The translations under genes were made by a program, and so were the position numbers. Shown piece by piece: positions 7,235 to 15,623 of a DNA stretch of 35,317 nucleotides. How positions within the stretch are numbered: position 1 is the stretch's first letter; the number at the start of each line of letters is the position of its first letter. This DNA is from Candidatus Wildermuthbacteria bacterium (GTDB taxonomy: Bacteria; Patescibacteriota; Minisyncoccia; Minisyncoccales; UBA10102), in contig JACPMK010000001.1 in NCBI GenBank assembly GCA_016186115.1, forward strand, positions 1 through 35,317, read 5' to 3'. The notes below the pieces were generated by a model. The model was not told the DNA's origin and made no database searches. It saw only the letters and a list, made by a program, of their open reading frames with translations.

Positions 7235-7819
7235 ATGAATCTAACTCCTACTGTTATTGAAAAATCCCAATATGGAGAGCGGGCGTATGACATCTACTCG
7301 AGATTGCTCAAAGAGCGCATTATCTTTTTGGGAACGCCAATCAATGATTTGGTGGCGAATTCTATTATTGCCCAGATGCTGTTTTTGGCTTCCCGCGACC
7401 CAAAAAAATCCATTGAATTTTACATCAATACTCCTGGAGGGTTGGTGACCTCGGGTTTGGCAATTTATGACACCATGCAATATATCCAGTGCCCGGTTTC
7501 TACGGTGTGCGTGGGGATGGCTGCTTCCATGGGAGCAGTATTGCTTGCGTCAGGGACCAAAGGACAAAGATATGCCTTGCCCAATGCCCAGATTATGCTT
7601 CATCAGCCAATGGGAGGCGCGCAAGGGCAGGCAATTGAGGTGGAGATTGCGGCAAAGCAAATTGTGAAGATTCGGGAGCGTCTCAACGGTATTCTGGCGA
7701 AGCATACCGGGCAGCCCTATGAGAGAATTGAAAAAGATACGGATCGCGATTTTTACCTTACTGCCGAAGAAGCAAAGGCATACGGAGCAATCGATGAGGT
7801 AATCTTTTCCAAAAAGTAA
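7235..7819 (+). CDS. clpP: ATP-dependent Clp protease proteolytic subunit ClpP
   Basis: A 194-residue ClpP, close to full family length. The triad is visible: Ser98 in VGMAASMGA, His123 in MLHQPMGG, and Asp172 in DTDRDFYL. The N-terminal axial-loop region and the handle helix (Q-rich segment after His123) are present. It forms the tetradecameric barrel that degrades substrates delivered by Clp ATPases. It follows tig, the common tig-clpP order, but clpX does not follow here. Confidence 0.96.
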   Translation: MNLTPTVIEKSQYGERAYDIYSRLLKERIIFLGTPINDLVANSIIAQMLFLASRDPKKSIEFYINTPGGLVTSGLAIYDTMQYIQCPVSTVCVGMAASMGAVLLASGTKGQRYALPNAQIMLHQPMGGAQGQAIEVEIAAKQIVKIRERLNGILAKHTGQPYERIEKDTDRDFYLTAEEAKAYGAIDEVIFSKK

Positions 7820-7832
7820 CCTCCGCCGGGTT

Positions 7833-7861
7833 TTGACATTCTCATGCGTTTTTGGTATGCT
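7833..7861 (+). promoter_or_regulatory. Promoter for the RNase Y gene
   Basis: TTGACA at 7833-7838, a 17-bp spacer, and TATGCT at 7856-7861 preceded by TGG. The predicted start is near 7868, about 32 nt before the ATG. It separates rny from the nusA-tig-clpP unit. Confidence 0.8.
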
Positions 7862-7882
7862 GGAAATAGATATGTGTAGCCA

Positions 7883-7899
7883 ATTGTTTCTCAAACAAT
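7883..7899 (+). promoter_or_regulatory. Hairpin abutting the RNase Y start codon
   Basis: ATTGTTT pairs with AAACAAT (7 bp, loop CTC), and the ATG follows immediately at 7900. No Shine-Dalgarno sequence is present. The stem occupies the ribosome-entry site and would limit translation unless melted or cleaved. Confidence 0.5.
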
Positions 7900-9429
7900 A
7901 TGAATCCTTTTATTCTACTGGCGGTAGCATGTTTGACGCTGGCCATAGGAGCTATTCTTGGGTACTTTGCTCGTCAGTCAATTGCCAAGAGGCAGGCGGG
8001 CACAATTGAACAAAAACTCCAAAAGCGCATTGATGAGTTCGAAAAGGAAGGCGAAGCGATTATTGCAAAATCCCAAACCGAAGCGCGGGAAGTTTTAGAG
8101 TCCGCAAAAACGGAAGAAACCGAACGCAGAAAGACATTGCTTGCCGCAGAGCAGCTTTTGTTAAAACGCGAGAGTGCCATTGAACGCAAAGCATCAGAAT
8201 TGGAAGAAAAAGAAAAAAAACTTAAGACCAATGCAGACCAGATCGAGAATATTCAAAAGGAAGTTGAGGGGTTAAAAACAGAAGCATTGCAAAAGTTAGA
8301 ACAGGTGGCAAAGCTTTCACCCGAGCAGGCAAAAGAAGAATTGTTCAGCCGCGTGGAAAAGAAATACGAACAAGATATTCTGGGAAGAGTCCGGAAGCTT
8401 GAGCAGGAAGGCGAGGAACGCTTCGAGCGCAGGGCAAAAGAAATATTGGCATACGCAATTCAAAAAACAGCAGTTTCCCAGAACCAAGAAATTACCACCA
8501 CGACAGTAGTGCTTCCTTCCGAAGATATCAAAGGAAAAATCATTGGCAAGGAAGGAAGGAATATCCGTTCTCTGGAGCGTCTTGCCGGCGTTGAAATTAT
8601 TGTAGACGAGACCCCAGAAGCAGTAGTTATTTCCGGGTTTGATCCGGTGCGCCGTCATATTGCAAAGATCGCCTTGGAACGGCTCATCAAAGACGGGAGA
8701 ATCCATCCTGCCAGAGTGGAAGAAGAAGTGCTCAAGGTTCAGGCAGAAATTGAGACGCAAACCAAAGAAGCAGGAGAGACAGCGATCTACGACGTCGGTT
8801 TGGTGGGGGTAGATCCAAAACTTACTCATTTGCTGGGCCGGTTAAAATTCCGCACCAGCTATGGCCAGAATGTATTGCTTCACTCCATTGAAGTTGCGCA
8901 TTTGGCCTCGGCGATTGCTTCGGAAGTTGGAGTGGATGCATTAGTTGCAAAGAAAGCCGGCTTATTTCACGATGTTGGCAAGGCCTTGGATCATCAGCTT
9001 GAGGGTTCGCATGTGGAAATCGGGATTCGAATTTTGGAAAAGTTTGGAGTCGAAAAACCAGTGATCGACGCCATGAAATCGCATCACGAGGATTATCCCT
9101 ATGAATCGATTGAAGCGGTTATTATTCAGACGGCAGATGCGATTTCCGCCTCGAGACCCGGCGCGAGAAAAGACAATCTTGAAAATTATCTCAAGCGCAT
9201 TGGCGAATTGGAAAAAATTGCGGCAGGGTTTGGAGGAGTGGAAAAGGTGTATGCAATCCAGGCGGGAAGAGAGATTCGGGTCTTTGTGAAGCCAGATGAC
9301 GTGAATGATTTAAGTGCGCAGCAGCTTGCCCGCGATATCGCAAATCGTATCGAGGAAGAATTGCGCTATCCCGGAGAAATCAAAGTTACCCTCATTCGTG
9401 AAAATCGTTTCGTCGAATACGCCCGGTAG
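7900..9429 (+). CDS. rny: Ribonuclease Y
   Basis: A 509-residue membrane-anchored endoribonuclease that initiates mRNA decay. Residues 3-23 form the N-terminal membrane anchor. A long charged coiled coil follows (about 25-190). The KH RNA-binding domain has IIGKEGRN (214-221). The HD domain has the metal-binding pair His357-Asp358 in LFHDVGKA, preceded by HSIEVAHLA. The C-terminal region ends in the typical RENRFVEYAR. Length and order match the family. It has its own promoter and is followed by a strong terminator at 9475. Confidence 0.96.
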   Translation: MNPFILLAVACLTLAIGAILGYFARQSIAKRQAGTIEQKLQKRIDEFEKEGEAIIAKSQTEAREVLESAKTEETERRKTLLAAEQLLLKRESAIERKASELEEKEKKLKTNADQIENIQKEVEGLKTEALQKLEQVAKLSPEQAKEELFSRVEKKYEQDILGRVRKLEQEGEERFERRAKEILAYAIQKTAVSQNQEITTTTVVLPSEDIKGKIIGKEGRNIRSLERLAGVEIIVDETPEAVVISGFDPVRRHIAKIALERLIKDGRIHPARVEEEVLKVQAEIETQTKEAGETAIYDVGLVGVDPKLTHLLGRLKFRTSYGQNVLLHSIEVAHLASAIASEVGVDALVAKKAGLFHDVGKALDHQLEGSHVEIGIRILEKFGVEKPVIDAMKSHHEDYPYESIEAVIIQTADAISASRPGARKDNLENYLKRIGELEKIAAGFGGVEKVYAIQAGREIRVFVKPDDVNDLSAQQLARDIANRIEEELRYPGEIKVTLIRENRFVEYAR

Positions 9430-9442
9430 TGCAGCTCCCTTG

Positions 9443-9459
9443 GACAGGCTTAGCCTGTC
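9443..9459. repeat. Small perfect hairpin after rny
   Basis: GACAGGC and GCCTGTC form a 7-bp stem around TTA. It lies between the rny stop and the terminator. Similar small hairpins with three-base loops recur in other tRNA-side spacers of this window. Confidence 0.5.
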
Positions 9460-9474
9460 TACAATAGGAAAAAG

Positions 9475-9507
9475 AAAAACTGCCTCAAAAAGGCAGTTTT
9501 TCTTTTG
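9475..9507. terminator. Bidirectional intrinsic terminator between rny and tRNA-Gly
   Basis: AAAAACTGCC pairs with GGCAGTTTTT around a 7-nt loop. On the plus strand it runs into a T-rich tract, and on the minus strand into another T-rich tract. It can therefore end rny and also the convergent tRNA-Pro/tRNA-Gly transcript. Confidence 0.88.
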
Positions 9508-9578
9508 AGCGGGTGATGGGAATCGAACCCACATGGTCAGGTTGGAAACCTGATGCACTACCACTGTGCTACACCCGC
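9508..9578 (-). tRNA. tRNA-Gly (UCC)
   Basis: On the minus strand the cloverleaf has acceptor GCGGGTG/CACCCGC, anticodon stem TCAGG/CCTGA with loop TTTCCAA (anticodon UCC), and a T arm with GGTTCGATTCC. CCA is not encoded. It lies downstream of tRNA-Pro and upstream of the bidirectional terminator. Confidence 0.93.
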
Positions 9579-9609
9579 GCCTACGCCAGCTATCGCTGGC
9601 TTCGGCGGG
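9574..9609. repeat. Palindromic GC-rich element between tRNA-Pro and tRNA-Gly
   Basis: An outer CCCGC.CC...GG.GGG pairing encloses a perfect inner stem GCCAGC/GCTGGC. The left side overlaps the 5' end of tRNA-Gly. The outline resembles the element at 15094-15127 inside a prepilin gene. A further short hairpin (GCGGGT-AA-ACCCGC) follows at once. Confidence 0.5.
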
Positions 9610-9652
9610 TAAACCCGCTAGAGTCAGCAAACTCTGGCAATAAATTTTTTGG

Positions 9653-9723
9653 TCGGGGTGTCCAGATTCGAACTGGAACTGCATCCTCCCAAAGGACGCG
9701 TGCTACCATTACACCACACCCCG
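9653..9723 (-). tRNA. tRNA-Pro (UGG)
   Basis: Acceptor CGGGGTG pairs with CACCCCG. The anticodon stem CGTCC/GGATG (one G-U) holds loop TTTGGGA (anticodon UGG). The T arm has GTTCGAATC. No CCA is encoded. A promoter with extended -10 lies just upstream on the same strand (9736-9764). Confidence 0.93.
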
Positions 9724-9735
9724 CAAATCAGGTAT

Positions 9736-9764
9736 GTTATAGCATTTTTGCCTTGCAGATTCAA
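9736..9764 (-). promoter_or_regulatory. Promoter for tRNA-Pro / tRNA-Gly
   Basis: Reading the minus strand: TTGAAT (9764-9759), 17 bp, TATAAC (9741-9736) preceded by TGC. Its -35 side overlaps the divergent histidine kinase promoter, so the two could compete for polymerase. Confidence 0.7.
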
Positions 9765-9768
9765 TGTA

Positions 9769-9777
9769 TGGTATACT
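9769..9777 (+). promoter_or_regulatory. Extended -10 for the histidine kinase operon (predicted leaderless)
   Basis: TGGTATACT is an extended -10 at 9769-9777. The ATG at 9785 is at the expected transcription start, seven bases after the hexamer. No Shine-Dalgarno sequence is available. This selects the start at 9785 rather than the ATG at 9764, which lies upstream of the -10. Confidence 0.65.
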
Positions 9778-9784
9778 CATTATA

Positions 9785-10774
9785 ATGATTACCTTTCACG
9801 ACGTCTTGGCTCAGTTAACGTTCAACGATCAGTGCAGGAAGTTTGGAATCCCCTTGTGGCAGTGCCCGCATTTCTTGTTCTTTGTCATGGGCATGCTCAT
9901 TATTGTCTCGATTCTTATTGCGTATGCACTTGGTTCTCAACTGGTGGATGATCCTTTCGTTGTGAATCTTATTATCCTTGGCCTGACCGCTTCTCTTATC
10001 ACGATCGCATTCATTATTACTCACTCTTTTGAAAAATTAGCAGAAGCAAACCGTTTAAAATCAGAGTTTGTCGGTATTGTTTCCCATCAACTTCGCACTC
10101 CTCTTACCAACTTCATCTGGGCGCTCGATTTTCTCAACACCGAGGCAAAGGAAGATGTCACCGAGAAGCAGGAGGGGTATTTTCATATTCTCGAGGCCAA
10201 TGCCGACCGGATGAAAAATCTGGTAAACGAACTTCTTACGGTTTCCCGTATCCAAGAAGGAACATTGCCTTTGTATAAACAAGAATTTTCTTTTGTGCAG
10301 CTTGTCAACGTAGTGGTTTCAGAATTCAGCCCTTTAATTCGCGCTTCTAATATTAAGCTTGTGGTAGAGGGAGGTAGCGATCTTCCCAATGTGTACAGTG
10401 ACCCGGCCCGACTTCGCAATGTGGTTTCGAATTTGCTGGACAATGCTATTAAATACACCAAAAAAGCAGCAGACAAATCACAGAACCAGCAGGAACAGCC
10501 GGTGATTACTCTTCGGTATGAGGCCCGTGGCGACAAACTCTATTTTGAAATTCAAGATCAGGGAATCGGCATCCCGAGAAATGATGAAAAATATATTTTC
10601 CAGCGATTTTTCCGTTCCAGCAACGTGCTTAAACATGAAACACAAGGATCGGGACTGGGCTTGTACATTGCAAAATCAATTGTTGAAAAGGCAGATGGTG
10701 AAATGGGATTCCATTCCGAAGAGTACAAGGGGTCGACCTTTTGGTTTACCGTACCTTTTGCAACCCATGTATAA
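9785..10774 (+). CDS. Membrane sensor histidine kinase
   Basis: A 329-residue kinase. Two hydrophobic segments (about 30-52 and 58-80) with a very short connecting loop anchor it in the membrane. The phospho-acceptor is His101 in VSHQLRTP. The ATPase domain shows the N box NLLDNAIKYT, G1 DQGIGIP and G2 GSGLGLYIAKS. The tiny extracytoplasmic portion suggests it senses the membrane or an intramembrane partner rather than a soluble ligand (inference). The start was chosen from the leaderless promoter. The response regulator follows 12 bases later, then pilB, so control of the pilus is the likely output. Confidence 0.9.
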   Translation: MITFHDVLAQLTFNDQCRKFGIPLWQCPHFLFFVMGMLIIVSILIAYALGSQLVDDPFVVNLIILGLTASLITIAFIITHSFEKLAEANRLKSEFVGIVSHQLRTPLTNFIWALDFLNTEAKEDVTEKQEGYFHILEANADRMKNLVNELLTVSRIQEGTLPLYKQEFSFVQLVNVVVSEFSPLIRASNIKLVVEGGSDLPNVYSDPARLRNVVSNLLDNAIKYTKKAADKSQNQQEQPVITLRYEARGDKLYFEIQDQGIGIPRNDEKYIFQRFFRSSNVLKHETQGSGLGLYIAKSIVEKADGEMGFHSEEYKGSTFWFTVPFATHV

Positions 10775-10786
10775 AAAGCAATTATT

Positions 10787-11170
10787 ATGAAAACAATTCT
10801 TTTTGTTGAAGACGAGTCAGCATTGCAAAAAACATTTGAAGATACATTAAAAGAGCAGGGATATTCCGTAATTCATGCGCTTGATGGCGAGACAGGGCTG
10901 CGTTTAGCAAAAGAGAAAAATCCCGACTTGGTGTTGCTCGATCTTATCTTGCCCAAGATGAGTGGATTTGAAGTATTGGAAGAGCTTAAACAAGACAAGG
11001 CCACCAAGCATATCCCAGTGATTATTCTTACCAATCTCGAAGACATGCAGAACGTGCAGAAGGCAGTGGATTTGGGAGCTACAACCTATCTTTTGAAATC
11101 AAGTTATCGACTTGAGGAAATTGTATCAAAAGTTAAACAAGCATTAGGAGAAACCCCCTTTTCACAGTGA
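10787..11170 (+). CDS. Single-domain response regulator (CheY-like)
   Basis: A 127-residue receiver domain without an output domain. The acidic pocket (Glu8, Asp9), phospho-acceptor Asp52 in LLDLILP, Thr82 in ILTN and Lys104 in LLKSSY are all present. With no DNA-binding domain it must act by protein contact. Its stop codon overlaps the pilB start (GTGA at 11167-11170). Together with the cognate kinase just upstream, this points to direct control of the pilus motor or its assembly (inference). Confidence 0.92.
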   Translation: MKTILFVEDESALQKTFEDTLKEQGYSVIHALDGETGLRLAKEKNPDLVLLDLILPKMSGFEVLEELKQDKATKHIPVIILTNLEDMQNVQKAVDLGATTYLLKSSYRLEEIVSKVKQALGETPFSQ

Positions 11171-12924
11171 CACGCGTTGAGGATCAACAGCTCAAGGCAT
11201 TTCTCAAAGATGCCGGACTGGTGGCAGATAAACAACTGAAAGAGGCAGAGAAAAAAGCGCACAAAGCCGATCTTTCTCTCGGCGATGTTTTGGTCGCAGA
11301 AGGATTTATTTCTCAAACGGACCGTTCCAAGACAGAAGCGTATATTCTTGGGATCCCATTCGTGAATCTCGAGAATAAAAAAATTGATCCTGAAATTTTG
11401 CGCATTATTCCGGAGCCCATTGCCCGTTCCCACAATATCGTCTCTTTTCGCAAGAATGGAAAAAATTTGGAGGTTGCAATGCTGGATCCCCAGGATTTAG
11501 TGACCATTGATTTTATTCGTAAGAAATCAGACCTCAAAATTTTCCCGCGGCTCACTACTCCCGAAAGTATTAAGCATGCGCTTCGGCAGTATTCAAAAAG
11601 CTTGGAAGCGGAATTCGGGGATATTATCAGGCAGGAAGTAACGGGTATTAAAGCCATTCAGCAGGCAGATATAGAAGAAGGGGCAGAGGTGGAAGAGCTG
11701 CAAAAAGCAGCAGAAGATCTTCCCGTGATCCGGATCGTGGATACATTGCTCAAGCACGCGGTACTGCAACGCGCCTCGGACATTCATATTGAGCCAACCG
11801 AAAAAGAAGTGCTGGTGCGTTACCGTATCGATGGAGTTTTGAGAGACGCGATGGTGCTTCCCAAGCAAGCAGCATCCGGAATTGTAGCCCGTATCAAGGT
11901 TCTTTCGAATTTGAAACTCGATGAGCACCGCCTTCCGCAGGACGGCCGTTTTAAAATTGAAACCGAGGACTACAAATATTCTATTCGTGTTTCTATTTTA
12001 CCGGTATTCGACGGCGAAAAGATCGTGATGCGTTTGCTTTCCGAAACATCCAAGGCCTATACCCTAGAGCAGTTGGGATTACGCGGCGAGGCATTGGAGC
12101 ATGTTCAGAGGGGCCTCAAGCGTCCGGTTGGCATGATTTTGATTACGGGCCCCACTGGCTCCGGGAAAACAACAACTTTGTACGCCATGATGGAAATTTT
12201 GAATACTCCCGAAGTCAATATTTCGACCGTAGAAGATCCAGTAGAATACCGTATGCTCCGCATCAATCAGACCCAGGTGAATCCGAAAATTGGACTCACG
12301 TTTGCCTCGGGACTGCGCTCTCTTTTACGCCAAGATCCAGATATCATCATGGTTGGAGAGATTCGCGACAAAGAAACAGCGGGCCTCGCAATCAATGCCG
12401 CGCTTACCGGGCACTTGGTGCTTTCAACTTTGCATACGAATACTGCCGCCGGCGCAATTCCCCGTTTGATTGATATGAAGGTTGAGCCATTTTTGTTGGC
12501 TTCCACCGTGAATCTTGTGATTGCGCAGCGACTGGTTCGTCGATTGTGCGAAGACAAGGAAGAGTACCGGCTTTCGCCACAGGATCTCGAACGTTTTAAG
12601 GAATATTGTGATATCGAAAAAGTAACCAAGACCATGCGGGAATCAAAAATGATTCCTTCCAACCGGACATTGCTGGACGTGTCATTTTATAAACCAAAAC
12701 CAAATGCAGAATCCCCTGACGGCTACCGGGGAAGAGTTGGAATTTATGAAGTATTGCCCGTGACCGAAACCATCAAGGGGTTGTTGGTAGAGCGCGCTTC
12801 TTCTGATCGGATTCAGCAACAGGCAGAACGCGAAGGCATGCTGACCATGATTGAGGACGGGCTATTAAAAGCAATCCAAGGCGTTACGACCATTGAAGAA
12901 GTCCTGCGTGTTATTAACGAATAA
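11167..12924 (+). CDS. pilB: Type IV pilus assembly ATPase PilB
   Basis: A 585-residue GspE/PilB-type motor ATPase. An N-terminal MshEN-like domain (about 5-150) precedes the RecA-like core. Walker A is GPTGSGKTT (328-336) and Walker B lies around DPDIIMVGE (390-398). The Asp box SDIHIEP and the His box LSTLHTNTA are present. The C-terminal tetracysteine zinc site of many PilB proteins is not evident, since only isolated Cys occur after RLVRRLC. It powers pilus extension from the cytoplasmic face. The start is GTG at 11167, overlapping the response-regulator stop by four bases. No pilT retraction ATPase is seen in the window. Confidence 0.94.
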   Translation: MTRVEDQQLKAFLKDAGLVADKQLKEAEKKAHKADLSLGDVLVAEGFISQTDRSKTEAYILGIPFVNLENKKIDPEILRIIPEPIARSHNIVSFRKNGKNLEVAMLDPQDLVTIDFIRKKSDLKIFPRLTTPESIKHALRQYSKSLEAEFGDIIRQEVTGIKAIQQADIEEGAEVEELQKAAEDLPVIRIVDTLLKHAVLQRASDIHIEPTEKEVLVRYRIDGVLRDAMVLPKQAASGIVARIKVLSNLKLDEHRLPQDGRFKIETEDYKYSIRVSILPVFDGEKIVMRLLSETSKAYTLEQLGLRGEALEHVQRGLKRPVGMILITGPTGSGKTTTLYAMMEILNTPEVNISTVEDPVEYRMLRINQTQVNPKIGLTFASGLRSLLRQDPDIIMVGEIRDKETAGLAINAALTGHLVLSTLHTNTAAGAIPRLIDMKVEPFLLASTVNLVIAQRLVRRLCEDKEEYRLSPQDLERFKEYCDIEKVTKTMRESKMIPSNRTLLDVSFYKPKPNAESPDGYRGRVGIYEVLPVTETIKGLLVERASSDRIQQQAEREGMLTMIEDGLLKAIQGVTTIEEVLRVINE

Positions 12925-12938
12925 AGATGCGCTGATCT

Positions 12939-14162
12939 ATGCCCATCTATTCTTACTCAGCCATTTCCCATAAGGGAGAAAAAATTACGGGCAAGGAAAA
13001 TGCGAGCAGCGAGCGGGAGCTTGCGCAAACATTGCGCCAAAGGGGATTTATCCTCACTTCATTTGAAGAGGAGGGAGTAAAAATCAAAAAATCATTGCTC
13101 AAGGATTTTACTGGAGGGCTTTTTGGAGTAGGGCTCGTGGACAAACTTGTGTTCATACGAAACCTCAAGGTCATGGCTTCTGCAGGAGTTCCTATCCCCC
13201 GTGCTTTGGACATACTTTCAAAGCAAGTCAAGAAAAAAAAGTTTCGCGATGCAATTCTTGATGTGAGGGAGCGTGTACTAAAGGGGCAGGCGCTTTCTCA
13301 GGCAATGGAGGCATACCCGGATATTTTTTCAGAGCTGGTGGTTAATATGGTGCGCGTGGGTGAAGAATCAGGAGGACTCGAAGAAGTATTGTCTCATCTT
13401 GCGTTTCAGTTGGAGAGAGAGCATGACGTCAAATCAAAGATCATGGGTTCTTTGCTGTATCCTGCGGTGGTGATTACGGCAATGATTCTGATCGGGATTG
13501 TCATGCTTATTTTTGTGGTCCCTCGTATGGCCAGCGTCTTTGATGAGTTGGGAGTGCACCTGCCCATCACAACAAGAATTGTGATTGGAATCGGTCAATT
13601 CATGGCTACCAAGTGGTACCTGTTCTTCTTGGGATTAGGGGGAGCTGCTTTTTTCTTTCGGTGGATCTACAGAAAAACTTTCTGGGGGAAAAATATGGCT
13701 GGCAGAATTGTGCTTTCTTTTCCTATTATCTCTGGGATTGTGCGTAAAACAAATACGGCTTTTACGGCCCGAACCTTGAGTTCTTTGATTGCCGCAGGAG
13801 TTGCGTTGGTGCGTTCTATCGAAATCACTTCCCGCGTGGTGGGGAATGTGTATTTTCAAAAAGCGCTTCAGCATTGCGCAGAGAGGGTGCAGACCGGAGA
13901 AAAATTTTCTCAAGTATTAAAGCATTATGAAAATTTGTACCCCGTTGTTTTGATTCAGATGGTGGAAATCGGGGAAGAAACCGGCCAGACCACGGAAGTG
14001 CTTTCCAAACTCGCCGAATTTTATGAAGAGGAGGTAACGAATCTCACGAAAAATCTCACCTCTATTATTGAGCCGATTCTTATGCTGGTCATTGGAGCTG
14101 TGGTTGGATTTTTTGCCATTTCAATGGTCCAGCCCATGTATTCGATGCTCAGTGCTTACTAG
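12939..14162 (+). CDS. pilC: Type IV pilus inner-membrane platform protein PilC
   Basis: A 407-residue PilC/GspF protein with two copies of the T2SF domain (about 65-190 and 270-395), each ending in membrane helices. Repeated GEESGGLEEVL and GEETGQTTEVL segments mark the two copies. Three membrane segments are visible near 167-193, 214-238 and 370-395. It forms the membrane platform turned by PilB. It follows pilB by 14 bases. Confidence 0.94.
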   Translation: MPIYSYSAISHKGEKITGKENASSERELAQTLRQRGFILTSFEEEGVKIKKSLLKDFTGGLFGVGLVDKLVFIRNLKVMASAGVPIPRALDILSKQVKKKKFRDAILDVRERVLKGQALSQAMEAYPDIFSELVVNMVRVGEESGGLEEVLSHLAFQLEREHDVKSKIMGSLLYPAVVITAMILIGIVMLIFVVPRMASVFDELGVHLPITTRIVIGIGQFMATKWYLFFLGLGGAAFFFRWIYRKTFWGKNMAGRIVLSFPIISGIVRKTNTAFTARTLSSLIAAGVALVRSIEITSRVVGNVYFQKALQHCAERVQTGEKFSQVLKHYENLYPVVLIQMVEIGEETGQTTEVLSKLAEFYEEEVTNLTKNLTSIIEPILMLVIGAVVGFFAISMVQPMYSMLSAY

Positions 14163-14170
14163 GCTTTTTT

Positions 14171-15082
14171 ATGCATGAGCCATGGCAGAGAAAAAAGATG
14201 CAGAATGGGTTTACATTAGTGGAACTTATGTTCTTTGTGCTGATTTTGGGAATTATTGTTGGTATGACCGTGGTCCTGTTTGCAAATCTTCAAAGGGGAT
14301 CAGACGTGAAACGTATCAGCGAAGATATGATTGGGATTCTTCAGTTGGCTCAAAGCAAAACCTTATCGTCAAATGGCGCAAGCAAATATGGAGTGTACTT
14401 TGAGACCAGTACGAACCCTCATCAGTATATTCTTTTTAAGGGCAATACTTTTAGCACGAGCGATCCCAATTCAAAAGAAATTTACAAGTTGCCATCGGGC
14501 GTAGAAATTTCTGCAATCAATCTGGGAGGAGGAAGTGAAATTGCCTTTGACCGTCTCACCGGAACATTGAATCCCTCGGGCAGTATCGCGTTACGATCTA
14601 TTGCAGACCCCTCTCTTGTCCAGACCATTTATATTGAGGACTCGGGCGTAGTGGGAATTGCAAGTTCTTCTGCTCCTTCTGATGCCAATCGTACCAAGGA
14701 TTCGCGTCATGTCCATTTTACCTATGATAGTATCTTGCGCCCTATCGACCCGGCCACAGAAAAACTTGTGTTGACGTTTGCCACAACAACCAAAGAAATT
14801 CTCCTGACGCAGAACATGCAGGCAGGCCAGATATATTGGGAAGGCGAGGTGGATGACGGCGGAGAAATTCAGCAGGTAAAAATTCATACCCATGCATTCA
14901 ATGATCCTGTGCTTGGAACCCGATTTTCCATTCATCGCGACCGGAGATTCAACACCAAACCTTTAACCATTGATATTGACGGGACCGTCGATCCAGATCC
15001 CGGTACTCTTATTCAGTACAATGCAAATGGTCAAACCAGCCAAGGAACTTCTATTTATGTGTCAGAACCAGAGCGGCAATAA
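14171..15082 (+). CDS. Prepilin-like protein 1 (type IV pilin N-terminus, large C-terminal domain)
   Basis: A 303-residue protein with a prepilin peptidase site NG|FTLVE, in which the Gly is residue 13 and Glu+5 is conserved. A hydrophobic helix follows (about 14-36). The leader to this start carries R-K-K, which favours the ATG at 14171, but the ATG at 14198 would leave a four-residue leader and is possible. The C-terminal part (about 60-303) is beta-rich and larger than in ordinary major pilins, suggesting a minor or tip subunit. It sits nine bases after pilC. The prepilin peptidase that should process it is not in this window. Confidence 0.82.
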   Translation: MHEPWQRKKMQNGFTLVELMFFVLILGIIVGMTVVLFANLQRGSDVKRISEDMIGILQLAQSKTLSSNGASKYGVYFETSTNPHQYILFKGNTFSTSDPNSKEIYKLPSGVEISAINLGGGSEIAFDRLTGTLNPSGSIALRSIADPSLVQTIYIEDSGVVGIASSSAPSDANRTKDSRHVHFTYDSILRPIDPATEKLVLTFATTTKEILLTQNMQAGQIYWEGEVDDGGEIQQVKIHTHAFNDPVLGTRFSIHRDRRFNTKPLTIDIDGTVDPDPGTLIQYNANGQTSQGTSIYVSEPERQ

Positions 15083-15623
15083 CAAAGGCCTCGCCCGCCA
15101 TAGCTCATTTCAGCGAGCGAAGGCGGGTGTCCTCCTTATGGAAGTTATTATTGCAACTGCGCTCGTCAGCGTGGTCGCGGTAAGCATTCTTGGTCTTGCT
15201 GCGTTTGCATTGGATCAGAACGCATACGCCAGAGAGGCAACGCAAGCCGTTTTTCTTGCTCAGGAAGCATTGGAAGGAGTGCGAAATTTTCGGGATGGAA
15301 TTGCTTGGAATGCTAACGATCCTGCCAATGAATATGACGGGCTTGGCGTGGTAAGTACCGGAGTTCCTTATCATACAAAGAAATCGAACGGCGCTCCCCC
15401 TCAATGGCAGCTCATCCAGGGGCAAGAGGTAGTGGGCAATTTCACGAGGAGCATTCAATTTGATAACGTGCAGCGCGACGGAAATGACAATATTGTTTCT
15501 TCGGGGGGTACCACGGATGTCAATACAAAAAAAGCAACGGTAACGGTTTCGTGGCAGAGAAAAGGAGCAATTCGACAAATTATTCTTGCTTCGTATTTTA
15601 CGAATTGGAGTATAAGTCCATGA
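15057..15623 (+). CDS. Prepilin-like protein 2 (PilV/GspI-like)
   Basis: A 188-residue prepilin-like protein. The cleavage site is AG|VLLMEV, with Glu+5, followed by the hydrophobic stretch IIATALVSVVAVSILGLAAF. The start at 15057 gives a leader with several basic residues and overlaps the previous gene by 26 bases. Part of this leader is encoded by a palindromic GC-rich element (15094-15127), so the leader is unusually long, about 22 residues. The downstream domain is a typical small minor-pilin size. The gene ends in an ATGA overlap with the next prepilin. Confidence 0.8.
   Translation: MCQNQSGNNKGLARHSSFQRAKAGVLLMEVIIATALVSVVAVSILGLAAFALDQNAYAREATQAVFLAQEALEGVRNFRDGIAWNANDPANEYDGLGVVSTGVPYHTKKSNGAPPQWQLIQGQEVVGNFTRSIQFDNVQRDGNDNIVSSGGTTDVNTKKATVTVSWQRKGAIRQIILASYFTNWSISP
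15094..15127. repeat. Palindromic GC-rich repeat inside the prepilin leader
   Basis: CCCGCC (15094-15099) and GGCGGG (15122-15127) bracket a partly self-complementary centre containing GCTC and GAGC. It is in frame within the leader of prepilin 2, directly before the cleavage site. Its outline matches the element at 9574-9609. Confidence 0.55.
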
